From the IMG/VR virus record IMGVR_UViG_3300027631_001442, positions 1 through 47,626 of that record: DNA of 47,626 bases. The stretch is one strand, 5' to 3'. Positions 22,401-26,171 of the stretch are shown piece by piece. The position numbers and the translations under genes are program-made. Below the pieces are notes generated by a model that saw only the letters and a list, made by a program, of their open reading frames with translations, made no database searches and was not told the DNA's origin. Each line of letters opens with the position of its first letter. The stretch's first letter is position 1. Source of the stretch: a virus.

Positions 22401-24096
22401 ATTTACTTCTATTGGAACAGGAACAGGCACAGGTACTGCATTGCTTGCTAATTTAGGCGGGATCAGTACACTTGGGCAAGTCTACTATGTTAGAGCAATA
22501 CTAGATGCAACACATTTTACAATTGAAGATCAATCTGGTATTATTATTACTCTTACTGGTACTTCAGGTAATAACTTGTATGCGTACAGCGGTGGGCTTG
22601 TTGCAGTAAGAGTTATTACTGGAATAAATCATAACTTTATAGAAAATGATTTAGTTCGTATAGACGGGGTAAGTGGTTCGATACAGTTAAACAACAATAC
22701 ATATTATGTAAAAATAATAAACGATATTGAATTTGATTTGTATAATCAACCATACAACCCTGCATATGCAGCAACTAACTACCCAGTAACTGATGTATCA
22801 TCATATATCTCAGGCGGTTATGCTTGGTTAGATCAATTGTTTACCATTATTGATACTGTTGCAACTCGTTCAACTGCGACCGGTAATAGAATTACTGTTG
22901 ATAGTACTAGCATAATAGTTACTAATACTCCAATATTATTTACTACGTATGGTGCAAATATTGGTGAAAATATATTAGGTGGAATATTAGCAAAAACTCA
23001 GTACTATGTATATGAAGTAAACCCTACTATCTTAGCAGGAAATTTCATTGTAGGAAATAGTTACCAGATAATTGAGTTAGGTACTACTGATTGGAATACT
23101 GCTGCCGGAACAGTAGCGGTAACATATGCCGTGGGCGATACGTTTACCGCAGCCAATGTAGCGAGTGGAACAGGTCTTGCTTCTGGGTTGCAAGAATTTA
23201 CGATTACATCTGATAGATATCCAAATCAAGCACAAGTTGTATTGACCGATGCAACAGGTTCAATCAATGTGACTGAATTTGAACAAGTTAATGTTGACAG
23301 ATTATGGGTAACTGTAAATGGTTACAGAGTTCCATCTAGTTCATTGAAATTGAATCTTTTCAATAACTTGAGTATTTTGACAACTATTCAGACCGGTGAC
23401 CAAGTTATTGTCACTAGTATGATGCCAACTGCAACACCAAATGAAGAAGTTTACTTGTTGAATGTATCAACTTCAAATGAACCTACTGTTTATAGAGCAA
23501 ATACGCAAACTAGAACTTGGTTGATTGAACCTCTACAGTTTACTGACACTACCATATATTTGAACGATGCATCTCGTGTCACAGATAGTGTTGTACAGAA
23601 TGTCACATGTCCCGCAGATGTTGACGGGAAATATAATATTGGGTTAACTGCTAATAAAAATGCAATATGCCATACTAGTGTTTACAATGTAACAACTTCA
23701 ACTACAGTAAATCCTGCAAACTTTACAATAATTATTGTAAATGCTGCCCCAATTTTGCAAATCTCTAGTCAGGTTACGGATGGTGACTTATTGATAATTA
23801 CTTCACTTGTTGGTCGCTTGGTCTATATTAACGGAGAGCAAATTGCATTTGCAGAATGTGACTTGATTACCAATACAATTAGTCAATTGACTAGAGGTGC
23901 GAACGGTACCGGAGTTAGAGATTATACCCCAATATATTCTGAAGTTTTTGGAATAATCCCTAGCAATGTTATGTCGGATGTATTGTATTCAGAAGTTTGG
24001 AATCCAATTCCAGGAGTTTACAACACGACTGAAGGCGATCCATTACAGATTGCTTATAGTCAGGGTGCGGATTTCTTAAGAACGGATAGAAACTAA
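4450..24096 (+). CDS. Giant 6548-residue baseplate or tail structural protein
   Basis: The frame is uninterrupted for 19.6 kb, about 0.7 MDa. It directly follows gp6, where T4 carries gp7 (1032 residues), so it is probably the marine-phage wedge or peripheral structural protein of that slot. The start 'MASRIRTLDFLPEIF' leads a conserved N-terminal block ('FGYGVNA', 'DYQLDPGIVFL', 'NFNQYYWLPEGP', residues 1-140). Residues about 2400-3110 contain FG-GAP-like turns ('ILVGAPF', 'VVIGTP', 'FIASAPVG'). Residues 3160-3700 are Trp/Tyr-rich with a 'FLEGYLNEVKPYHVV' helix. Residues 4957-5275 look like BNR/Ycf48-type propeller blades. At least 13 'YYV' repeats lie mainly at 4090-6275. The C-terminus has a 'LVYINGEQIAFAECDL...TRGANGTG' turn. 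No catalytic motif or signal peptide was seen. The ribosome binding site is weak (AAAGA). Exact function is unproven. Confidence 0.85.
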   Translation: MASRIRTLDFLPEIFKTTTNAQFLAATLDQLVAQPNNKKIQGYIGSKFGYGVNATDRYVTEPTKTRTDYQLDPGIVFLKENDSTAKDFISYPGIIDALTLEGGLTADNNRLFNSQFYSWDSFTNLDPIINFNQYYWLPEGPERVVVSSDIVYNSENFIVQPDANYYLISSETLATPSANPTLTLLRGGQYTFTVNQLTQFWIQGVPGITGFSPTERNVQTRDVYGVTNNGATNGVVTFAVPQKNALDDFIFPGDNTVGVVSTLPFDQVNGALVNEIGGIDGVTALAGLTVMFYNTGVPSESGYVNQFYAQTLYDEETPYSVFPGGGAPYDEATDYPGSSIFNNNYEGGYYTDVSATFYTISLLGDIDNPQIQLTATAAIPTNQKITATYGFEWTNRNFYRSSIGVITLQPYNSAILDTLYYQDGTIPGRVGVINLIENNITNQINVETDILGKTNYTSKNGVVFTNGLKVLFQGDIYPESFNNVEFYVEGVGTAIELIPVTTLVSPGLFSEGSYIPFDTTSYDIGNYDSSLYVPINPDYITIARNSINRNAWSRSNRWFHIDVINATATYNNTPALITEYTQLGNKAKRPIIEFYPNLKLFNSGAVGKNPIDFIDTKTTDAFTYVAGQPSYYPDTAGYTTANATIAPITGAIIKTATATTALVNQVVLTNTTGLHVNDTITFTGTAFGGISTSPTNNSNLYYVLEIINSTNIVISDTKQGTPVIVTTAAGTMTAAVYPYSTTVTVPTTDVFGLFTIGQYITDSTGLLPSITFITNVSAVGSDTVITVSWYNQSIVDGTSIASVVTADTPLDNYALFDGSRVVFAADTDDNVRNKIYVSRFSTIQPGGIPIITLTEATDGLVLADEQTAIYRGYNYKGKDFFFDGVDWIDGQQKTQLNQPPKFDIYDNNGISFGDSEVYVGTSFSGCTLFSYGIGSGSNDAVLGFPLRYSSVSNVGDISFDVTLNSDTFTYVQGINSITENVNTGYVYNYTITPGIAPVIVRQLGWQTAVSPSVQYQIFEFEYDALSNTTNTFTCDIAPIVTTPTLWPLIQVYINNIYVPNTDWQVLDPLSTISTTITIPIIPTTNTVVQILILSDQVSNTAYFQTPINLNNNPLNASITTANIGDIRGQYQSIFFNNPDTTGIVFGSNNYRDLGNLVPWGNRIIQNSASLVLPGTFLRNQNHNLFNSLLYNSRQYITFKTLLVDTVNNSDYSRIMTPSQMLDDALDKINASHVESQSFFWSDMLPSKAPYITNTYSFANSLDISVYPLSHIYDFATANYNGILVYLIRNNVQTQLVTGIDYTVSTDSPSLTVILSLEANDKITIKEYNQTYGSYVPNTPTKLGLYPATIPSVTLDADYSPATYFIVGHDGSFNKLYGSYDSTTNTLNDFRDQVLLEYETRVYNNLKLSATVPAGSYQGVIIPGFFRTTDYSNTEFLQIYSELFLNWVGQNRIDYKTQVYNKNNQFTFNYRDSGNQLNNQPIEQGYFRGAYLFFYDTSTPNETPWQMLGLANQPTWWTSRYGPAPYTSDNLVLWGDLETGTVWNDGAPFIKPSYARPGLLQIIPVDSNGNLLSPFDSLVGNYDQYLFKRDWIVGDVGPAEFSYRRSSTWPFDLMHILALTKPTDFFNLGVDVDTYKYNVEFNQYLVNDRSHLVISDVPIYGAGTPATSYINWIVDYEKQVGIDATTNITTLLDNLDVRLVYRAAGFSDKNLLKFYVEKSSANSNNSSLLIPDESYGLLLYENQPFDRIIYSGVVIQITENGYKVFGNSQTNAYFKTFTPKFGGNTQTITVENLTVKVTDSFTNTTQVIPYGTEFYNTQQVAQFLINYGEYLISQGVVYEEIENGIPIQWQQMIAEFMYWAQTGWDIGSITTINPSANLITIDKESRIVQPLTLSQKNFLLNQELYPISTNNLNITRIGTAFAARTLNVGDAISYGQFNISNIENGIVFDNVTLFNDIIYNLVTGLRQYRISVNGSLTADWNGNVDAAGFILNQDNVVEWNNTIKYTAGSIVKYKNKYWSALRIIQPSTLFKELDWKETTYDQIQKGLLPNSQTRSYESTLYYDVDKTNLENDADLLSFSLIGYRPRDYLALVDLTDVTQVNVYKNLIKNKGTLNAASAFKGTNLPQGGIDYTIYQNWAIKSGEFGGILNNNFIEFRLDQPKLVGNPSIVGLTSGISINGVQQEVPLYSVFNYGRPITTVNILPTISNLQPSSLYPTAGYVNLNDVKMASYFYSGLPTAQNAAGTTIPISQFYVRDYVWLANYLSTWQVYTPASLGSVINAKNNLNNTVTITFSQAHNLTRYESFAIVNFNIAIDNYYIVAAVVDPFNVIINLALNPEIKNINGQGVGFRLQGQRVATAPEIGTLPLLDNEFNKLKVWVDTNNDGSWAVYRKSLNYQYDKEIVHPASETFGSAVAYTSSFGYLIGDSVTGEVYRYTYDAISDSYISFQTITQMTSFGANISYINNLFVISQPTETPTVYVYQYINTIALNTLLLCQIIAAPGGVTTWGTSTALSGDQNWLYISDIDNNSVYAYRRAAYSVTAGNFVLGNTYTITSEGTTDFTLIGATSNIVGTIFLATGVGSGTGTATNSTYEFAHIIDGDALSLTTAGDNFGYSISTDYYGDSVVIGTPQQDYDIGTQNYGYTYVFARTVQNFESQANSQAYIPIALQLAWTPITVTQTATATTASTDRITVSDSTGFTVGDPVVFSGTIISAGAISQNTVYYVLAKPTSTTFTISSTRNGSVIQLSDDAGTMTVTVQSTPLFVQVNGTSLADNYYAVIGSTLNIYSGATPTLNAGDIVNVSGSNFVLAQTLTNEETPRVGVQFGLSTDTNTFANEILVGAPFELSAENYEGAVHRYTNGGERYGSIIGTTACNITTPRTILLNGYKVVLPIGNAATVATSINLLNLTNIQASAVNGNLVISLINVDLGIAGNKLTLTVLDTDALGEMGVVLYKQTQKVYCPHVQGRTQFGTVVKFDKSNSGSFIASAPVGTRYSSTTFDFFDDEIDNDTVFDNNATQWVDTFTNAGAVYMFDYLALYNENINNPGQFVYAQSTNAQDLDYGAQPNYGSALDFNNNRVTIGTPNFAPTEYANDIFGQVVTYVSTASTPDWAVYRNSSPIVDVNGIFNIQLFSANTNQTLENLDYIDPLQGKLLGAVSENIDVVSNIDPAAYNSTGSTQGGKVWAADKVGSLWFDTSNTRFMNYHQNDVKYNSQYWGRVFPGSNVTVCSWIASQSTPSQYTGPGTPYDVNSYSIRGIINTEGLITPIYYYWVRNTNIVFSSIGKTLADSTLESYISQPQQSGISYFTSLLPSVFGLYNCAEYINAKDTVLHIGYSETTNDDVAHNQYSLIRDGYSEDFLSGVPGSGAAYQNHATVGITEPIGLYNRMLDSMCGVDNAGGVVPDPLLPKAVQTGILARPRQGFFYNRFGALENYLQYANTVLAQFPINEIRNPKFLYRTGEFFDTTKYWNTINWWAVGYNDNTKSSMQVPIYADLSTLNVANGTIVTVAANSIGNSETYIYSGVGIWTRIGLANGTIEFSSKLWDYAEAMLGFGDNFFDTTPYDEYPSVETRYIIRALNEEIYTNELLVFRNKSLILLFEYIQSETIESQNYLTWLNKTSFIDVSHTIRELLPLEVFRSDNQLFLEGYLNEVKPYHVVIKEFIFRYTRTDIFEGDITDFDLPAQYNSSIDQFVTPELVYANPSGDNQYLPSDPIWQTAPYSQWFGNYGLSISGQDGYQISVLASYMSLNSTSCYVDNVNGFPVSGIIILGEEIMSYASKNIATSELFGISRGINGTAPAVHIPGEDIFINLPAVLVLNAGRGYINPPRVTAYIDTSIYPVPRVIAQFEPIMSLGNLIGVNVINPGEGYAVLPNIVIDPAFTVSVDSTQVNTVTNTIGITNPILQTGDLIIYTVELNGTPILGLIPGQHYYVNLLEITPSPVFALYASYQTAINDHDRIILSSQGIGSQYFNVSAVASCVTSSNPTRENSIALKFDRTSYTSQVIDWVPSGFYGSFYAGTLNNSAQVSSSAITLESSAPPISQILASAHGVSFEILNSTNQQTLTWSSRTRTTVQTYGSGYSTTAYQNAIRINPSTGGADVVEKIGSTIGFYIGMPIKFIGSTIGTTLTNGVTYYVKSLIQLPNLTTSALEDTGFTISATVDNNGNPGAVLAQNTATIVTAGLILYVGELTNLAVLTINYDGIRTATNTVSGINNITVQLTPAGLAGTTGFYLGTTIFFTGDVFGGIVENEIYYVITIIDNQTFTMSTDSDPTTFSVTATAASNNSITCVSATGLAVNDPIIFTGTTFGGIVAGTTYYVREIFSGNTSFSIAATFNGPAVVLTNASGSCTLTDQTNAVVLTTASGSMTLNVGLPVSPGQIEGQEFTFYQTSIPYSNVSGTVSNLLSRTINSTLATVNRICILEDLTNIYNNLEFNIASDVGGLTVAGEPYTVNGSGTTTVNVSSTSSSGNWLTLPLATNANLTDVLYVGMPIVFTNTSLGGISIGLTYYVYSINASPPASTGQFTISEYRALDQVFVLTTSNGTMVGTGDNYLTISGGPSLINSVQTATITNASPAVVTVTNGSAFPNGTAITFGSYGTLPVPLNSVTTYYVINLSGNTFNVSYSLNGAAIATISAGSGTHRVAQNVVTLTQQTITDPDFDVSYILGGYRASVISTSIGSGYAVNNTITIPGLLVGGTTPANNLVLTVASINSTGGVTSTIASGTPNGIVSQYYLKVLSETQVGVYSNPNLTVAVSGENFPYTGTISTAATATNSSNNRVTVTSSASFVVNDAIVFTGITFGNIVLGQTYYVASKPTSTTVTISETISGTTFVLATSSGADMTMAKLGDFIFLPEPFFFNPSIVKYNNRLYQCIVSNNDIDFIFGKWELLISGDKRLNALDRIIGYYQPTVNMPGVDLTQLVTGITYPNSTYIGNAFAPADEYTVDVELQDQPFYPLGVDLKSIIWNGLVYIAGSDAETYSAFNVSADASNWTINKLSNQPLSITDLIYAGGSYVITTNNNSTPILISDNGYTWISNGSFTPFDGNPYDIGNFDVSSVSVQSLSLNGVTYQNGIYVAVGQNVVTSTDLYSWTERYAFTNGLTNTFNGVCYATTAGFTGFIAIGLGQQLIGSNAVNVAIIYTSLDAYNWTQVSFTATSLGFNSIASNSQTIVAVGDDGIIYTSFNGTTWFAQSSTVASKLNNIIWDSYNNRFVVVGNNGTILTGTNNGITWTSQTSGVASTLESVVWNNTALQYVVVGLNNTILISDANAITWTVSATFEITPDVYTIQGDDFTQGYGPEELVPGVIADTIMMTVATRPGTNWDETVYQNVGYNTVSTEITPSAGNQVIYSFNNLVTIPAQLAVFVINRTTNLSTSLYNINNYTVDWVNKTITLNTPITYIAPDNTDRLRIDVYEVGNGDQLVKANTDTDALRLNTTTGFQEIYLNANYSASVYQGSGVIRPDTSPIYVNAISTSSTTNAILCDSVTNFVLNSTVTFIGVVFGNIVENQVYYVKSIGRTTSRITVSATYNLSTGTAGETFLLTDATGVMEAVIAVGTGLTWTPPSVLQNGNELLLGTYASVVQTNASDNSITTISTGGLIVNTPVVFSSTMFGNITPHVVYYVQSIISGTDFTISATQGGPVLALTNAVGGASLVSNDYAFAIADNGITAALVFASTYDVTTDYLTYTIMGETLPAQYGYTLPQVQLFNGNGSAASFTLTNYTGGNNPNNAIVEINGIRQTAAAYTISSITNTILFNSPPPAASAVAVTTYNQTQRQYFNTQYNITGSGVGTASITVGSTTNLPSGFDQDTPTVATFDEDSPTVVLFDQALNYLTLASGTTSTLIINSAIVFEDVIGGIVAGQTYFITEILNSTDFVISTQVGGLPFEVTTDSGSMTSVVQGLSVANIVGIENSLSDPVVIIVSGTVDVDDSVICNSTANLIVGQDIIFKASIILAGSIVSTYQYEIITVGDTDWNAIGYIGTPVVGGVFTSIGTGTGTGTALLANLGGISTLGQVYYVRAILDATHFTIEDQSGIIITLTGTSGNNLYAYSGGLVAVRVITGINHNFIENDLVRIDGVSGSIQLNNNTYYVKIINDIEFDLYNQPYNPAYAATNYPVTDVSSYISGGYAWLDQLFTIIDTVATRSTATGNRITVDSTSIIVTNTPILFTTYGANIGENILGGILAKTQYYVYEVNPTILAGNFIVGNSYQIIELGTTDWNTAAGTVAVTYAVGDTFTAANVASGTGLASGLQEFTITSDRYPNQAQVVLTDATGSINVTEFEQVNVDRLWVTVNGYRVPSSSLKLNLFNNLSILTTIQTGDQVIVTSMMPTATPNEEVYLLNVSTSNEPTVYRANTQTRTWLIEPLQFTDTTIYLNDASRVTDSVVQNVTCPADVDGKYNIGLTANKNAICHTSVYNVTTSTTVNPANFTIIIVNAAPILQISSQVTDGDLLIITSLVGRLVYINGEQIAFAECDLITNTISQLTRGANGTGVRDYTPIYSEVFGIIPSNVMSDVLYSEVWNPIPGVYNTTEGDPLQIAYSQGADFLRTDRN
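6412..6657 (+). repeat. YYV repeat, outlying copy 1 in the giant gene
   Basis: About 82 residues: a 'TATATTA' lead, 'VNDTITFTGTAFGGI', then 'LYYVLEI', 'NIVISDT' and a closing 'AAGTMTA'. The pattern is that of the main array some 10 kb downstream. The family pattern resembles the small beta domains that profile databases call E1-FCCH-like in marine phage fibres; that assignment is from memory. Confidence 0.75.
12067..12210 (+). repeat. GTTDW-type module, copy 1
   Basis: A 48-residue module with the pattern AG-N/S-F/I-V..Y-I...GTTD-F/W...G...VG..F.A...SGTGTA. Here it is 'AGNFVLGNTYTITSEGTTDF' and 'GVGSGTGTATN', placed in a loop of the FG-GAP-like region. Two more copies lie at 22300 and 23035 inside YYV repeats. 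Confidence 0.75.
12481..12717 (+). repeat. YYV repeat, outlying copy 2 in the giant gene
   Basis: About 79 residues with 'TATATTASTDRITVSDS', 'VGDPVVFSG', 'NTVYYVLAKPTSTTFTIS' and 'DDAGTMTVTV'. The 'KPTSTT-F/V-TIS' stretch is almost the same as in the copy at 18736. Confidence 0.8.
19320..20275 (+). other. BNR/Ycf48-like propeller blades in the giant protein
   Basis: Residues about 4957-5275 show recurrent 'S-x-D/N-x-x-x-W' turns ('DASNWTI', 'DNGYTWIS', 'DLYSWTE', 'DAYNWTQ', 'FNGTTWFA', 'NNGITWTS', 'ANAITWTV'), each followed by 'I-x-x-x-x-x-x-F/Y-V-V-V-G-x-N/D-x-x-I' strands. Seven such turns suggest a six- or seven-bladed sialidase-type propeller, a fold often used for glycan or protein binding. 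No sialidase catalytic residues are claimed. Confidence 0.65.
21853..21923 (+). repeat. 30-bp tandem repeat coding FD-x-D-x-PTV
   Basis: Two 30-base units (21853-21882, 21883-21912) and the start of a third encode FDQDTPTVAT, FDEDSPTVVL, FDQA in frame. They form an acidic linker just before the YYV repeat at 21929. Confidence 0.85.
22300..22440 (+). repeat. GTTDW-type module, copy 2, inserted in a YYV repeat
   Basis: 'AGSIVSTYQYEIITVGDTDW' and 'GTGTGTGTA' interrupt the YYV repeat starting at 22201 between its 'IIFKASI' strand and 'LGGISTLGQVYYV', the loop where other copies simply have 'GTTFGGI'. Confidence 0.8.
23035..23187 (+). repeat. GTTDW-type module, copy 3, inserted in a YYV repeat
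   Basis: 'AGNFIVGNSYQIIELGTTDW' and 'ASGTGLASG' interrupt the YYV repeat starting at 22852 between 'QYYVYEVNPT' and 'LQEFTITS', a different loop from copy 2. Confidence 0.8.
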
Positions 24097-24097
24097 A

Positions 24098-24109
24098 GAT
24101 AAATAAATA
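24098..24109 (+). promoter_or_regulatory. Overlapping GATAAATA / AATAAATA late-promoter-like motifs
   Basis: Two overlapping NATAAATA octamers (24098-24105, 24102-24109) fill the 14-base gap after the giant gene's stop. With T4 spacing the first would start transcription at about 24111, exactly on the ATG of the 49-residue gene. Confidence 0.45.
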
Positions 24110-24110
24110 T

Positions 24111-24260
24111 ATGAACGAAAAAGAAGAAAATAAGCAAATCCAGCAGGAAAAAACTGTGCAAAAACCTAATGAACAGGTGGGCTTTTATTTCTCTTCGGGT
24201 ATAAAAATAACCGATCCAAATACAAAAGAAGTATTGGTTCAAATGCGAGGCGATAATTAA
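24111..24260 (+). CDS. Small 49-residue protein between tail genes
   Basis: The frame begins ATG-AAC-GAA-AAA and ends with TAA at 24258-24260, overlapping the next gene's ATG by one base (TAATG), so translation is probably coupled. The first 22 residues are very polar (Glu/Lys/Gln, likely disordered or helical). The rest, 'GFYFSSGIKITDPNTKEVLVQ' in part, looks like a short beta hairpin. I do not recognise a named family. Its tight placement between the giant gene and a structural gene suggests a small virion or assembly component. No clear Shine-Dalgarno precedes it; the upstream sequence is instead a late-promoter-like motif. Confidence 0.75.
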   Translation: MNEKEENKQIQQEKTVQKPNEQVGFYFSSGIKITDPNTKEVLVQMRGDN

Positions 24261-24880
24261 TGTCAGTAATAACACTATCATATAAAATAGAAGGATTTTT
24301 AAAAATCTACGATCCCAATGACGGGGAAATATTTGTAGATAAGAAAAATGCTATAAATTACGAAAATATGTCAATCGCCATTGCAGATACCTTAAGCAGC
24401 CGCGGTTACGGGGAAATATATGAAATGGCTTTTGGCAACGGCGGTGCAAGTGTATCTGATACAGGTGTTATTACTTATTTGCCCCCAAATGTAACTGGGC
24501 AGAATGCTGCACTGTACAACCAAACATACGCCAAAATTGTAGACGATACTAGTGTTTTTAACTTGGATCCTACACGTAACAAGATGACAGTTACACATAC
24601 GACTGGTAAGTATTATACTGACATTTTGGTACAATGTTTGCTAGATTACGGCGAACCAGCAGGGCAAGCAGCGTTTGATAATAGTACACAAACCGATAGT
24701 TCTTATATATTTGATGAATTGGGTTTGCTTGCTAATTATGGAACTGACAGTTCAGGGTTGGTGATTACAAGATTGTTGACCCACGTGATCTTTCACCCAG
24801 TACAAAAGAGTTTAAATAGACAGATTCAAATTGATTACACCGTTAGGATTCAAAGTTTAACGAATTTAGTAACAATATAA
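24260..24880 (+). CDS. Putative baseplate or tail structural protein
   Basis: A 206-residue protein beginning 'MSVITLSYKIEGFLKIYDPNDGEIF'. It has a mid-region 'YGEIYEMAFGNGG' and a C-terminal beta stretch 'HVIFHPVQKSLNRQIQIDYTVRIQ'. There is no signal peptide, membrane segment or catalytic motif. Its order after gp25-like, gp6-like and the giant protein and before fibre genes corresponds to the region where T4 has gp8-gp12, but the length and sequence do not let me name it as gp8. AGG in the preceding gene (24248-24250) serves as ribosome binding site. Virion location is inferred from context. Confidence 0.75.
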   Translation: MSVITLSYKIEGFLKIYDPNDGEIFVDKKNAINYENMSIAIADTLSSRGYGEIYEMAFGNGGASVSDTGVITYLPPNVTGQNAALYNQTYAKIVDDTSVFNLDPTRNKMTVTHTTGKYYTDILVQCLLDYGEPAGQAAFDNSTQTDSSYIFDELGLLANYGTDSSGLVITRLLTHVIFHPVQKSLNRQIQIDYTVRIQSLTNLVTI

Positions 24881-24888
24881 GATAAATA
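24881..24888 (+). promoter_or_regulatory. GATAAATA late-promoter-like motif before the fibre gene
   Basis: This exact NATAAATA octamer starts directly after the TAA ending at 24880. T4-like spacing gives +1 at about 24894 and an 18-base leader with GGAGAG (24898-24903) eight bases before the ATG at 24912. This is one of the best promoter-plus-RBS arrangements in the window. Confidence 0.65.
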
Positions 24889-24911
24889 ACAGATATCGGA
24901 GAGATTTCAAA

Positions 24912-26162
24912 ATGGCATACACAATTGTAAAAACTAATGGTCAAGTATTAACGACCATTGCTGACGGTACTATTAATACAACTAGTACTTCATTAGCATT
25001 ACCGGGTAGAAATTATGCCGGTTACGGGCAATATTTAGACACAAACTTTGTTCATCAACTTGAAAACTATGCCAATTCTGCTCCACCCCCTAATCCGTTA
25101 GCCGGTCAGTTATGGTACGATACAAATTCTAATACTATGTATGTTTGCCCATTAGATGGAACTACATCGGCTAGTAGCTGGTTAGCACTAACCTCAACAT
25201 CTAGCGGTGGCGCAACAACATTTGGAGCAGTAACAGTAACCGGAAACATTGGGTCAAATAACATGACTGTGACGAACGGAATCTCTGTTGCAGGTACCGT
25301 CACTTCCCTCAATCTGACTGTTACAGCTAATGCTACTATAGCAAATGCAAACGTTACTACCGGTAATATTGGAACATTGAACTCTGCTACAATAACAACA
25401 GGCAGTGCATCTACTGCAGGTACATTAACCGGTACTTGGACTATCAATGGTACAGGCACTGCGAATTCTGTAGCAGGTACCGGTGTATACATGAATTCAG
25501 GTAACATTGTTATCAATAATTCAGGAAACACGTACGGTATTAAAACAGACAAATATATGTACGCTAATGGAACAGCCATAAGTTTTTCAGGTACCTATAA
25601 CAATGGAAACGTATTTGACTACTTGACAGGAGCAAATACTGTAACTCAATTTGCTGGAGTTATCGCTCCTTCAAGTGTTACAACAGCAAATATTACAACA
25701 AGTGGCAACACTATAGCTGGTCAATTGACAGGCAATTGGACATTAACTACCGGTAGTAGATTGAATGCCACATACGCTGACTTGGCTGAACGCTTTGAAG
25801 CTGATGCATATTATGATGCAGGAACGGTAGTTGAATTAGGCGGTGACAAAGAAATCACTAGCGTTAAGTACGAATTAAGTGAAGATATATTTGGAGTTAT
25901 TTCTGATACTGCTGCTTACTTAATGAATTCAGGCGCAGGTGACAATATAACACATCCTCCTGTAGCTATGACAGGTCGTGTTCAAGTTAAAGTAACTGGC
26001 ATCGTTAATAAAAGTGATCGTCTAGTTAGTGCAGGCAAAGGATTGGCACGTGCTGCTCAATCAGGTGAAGCAACTGCATTTAACGTTATTGGACGAGCAT
26101 TAGAAAATAAAACAACAAATGATATTGGAACAGTTTTAGCAATTGTTTCTGTATCTAAATGA
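24912..26162 (+). CDS. Tail fibre or adhesin-like protein
   Basis: A 416-residue protein in three parts. The N-terminal block (1-90) contains 'NYAGYGQYLDTNFVHQLENYA' in part and 'PLAGQLWYDT', a pattern common at the base of marine phage fibres. The middle (about 95-290) is a low-complexity Thr/Asn/Gly/Ala repeat ('TGNIG', 'TVTNG', 'NVTTGNIGTLNSATI') expected to form a trimeric beta shaft. The C-terminal block (about 290-416) starts 'YADLAERFEADAYYDAGTVV' and has 'MTGRVQVKVTG', resembling chaperone-like or peptidase-G2-type ends of fibres; that resemblance is uncertain. It probably contacts the host surface. It has its own late-promoter-like motif and GGAGAG ribosome binding site, and the next gene's SD overlaps its TGA. 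Confidence 0.8.
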   Translation: MAYTIVKTNGQVLTTIADGTINTTSTSLALPGRNYAGYGQYLDTNFVHQLENYANSAPPPNPLAGQLWYDTNSNTMYVCPLDGTTSASSWLALTSTSSGGATTFGAVTVTGNIGSNNMTVTNGISVAGTVTSLNLTVTANATIANANVTTGNIGTLNSATITTGSASTAGTLTGTWTINGTGTANSVAGTGVYMNSGNIVINNSGNTYGIKTDKYMYANGTAISFSGTYNNGNVFDYLTGANTVTQFAGVIAPSSVTTANITTSGNTIAGQLTGNWTLTTGSRLNATYADLAERFEADAYYDAGTVVELGGDKEITSVKYELSEDIFGVISDTAAYLMNSGAGDNITHPPVAMTGRVQVKVTGIVNKSDRLVSAGKGLARAAQSGEATAFNVIGRALENKTTNDIGTVLAIVSVSK

Positions 26163-26171
26163 GGATAAAAA

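Larger units (their letters stand above)
16731..23271 (+). repeat. Main array of eleven YYV beta repeats in the giant gene
   Basis: Copies of a 65-90 residue unit start near 16731, 17051, 17269, 17806, 18130, 18736, 20845, 21175, 21929, 22201 and 22852. The shared core is hydrophobic-G/N-x-x-hydrophobic-x-F-x-G/S..F-G-G/N-I-x-x-G-x-x-Y-Y-V..I......F-T-I-S...G......A-S-G-x-M. Copies are diverged at DNA level, so this is an old array. A BNR-like propeller stretch interrupts it at about 19320-20275, and two copies carry an inserted 48-residue GTTDW module. Related but looser units ('FIENDLVRIDG...NNNTYYVKII') occur at about 22618 and 11300. Confidence 0.8.

Noticed and set aside
4450-24096. CRISPR or DNA-level tandem repeat array in the giant gene
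   Set aside because: The repeats are conserved as protein, vary in length and have diverged at DNA level; no fixed repeat-spacer pattern exists.
24260-24880. Naming this gene gp8
   Set aside because: Gene order is suggestive, but the protein is much shorter than T4 gp8 and I see no diagnostic sequence match.
25106-25579. Minus-strand open frame of 157 codons opposite the fibre gene
   Set aside because: It mirrors the Thr/Asn/Val repeat of the + strand fibre gene, has no ribosome binding site, and every supported gene here is on the + strand.
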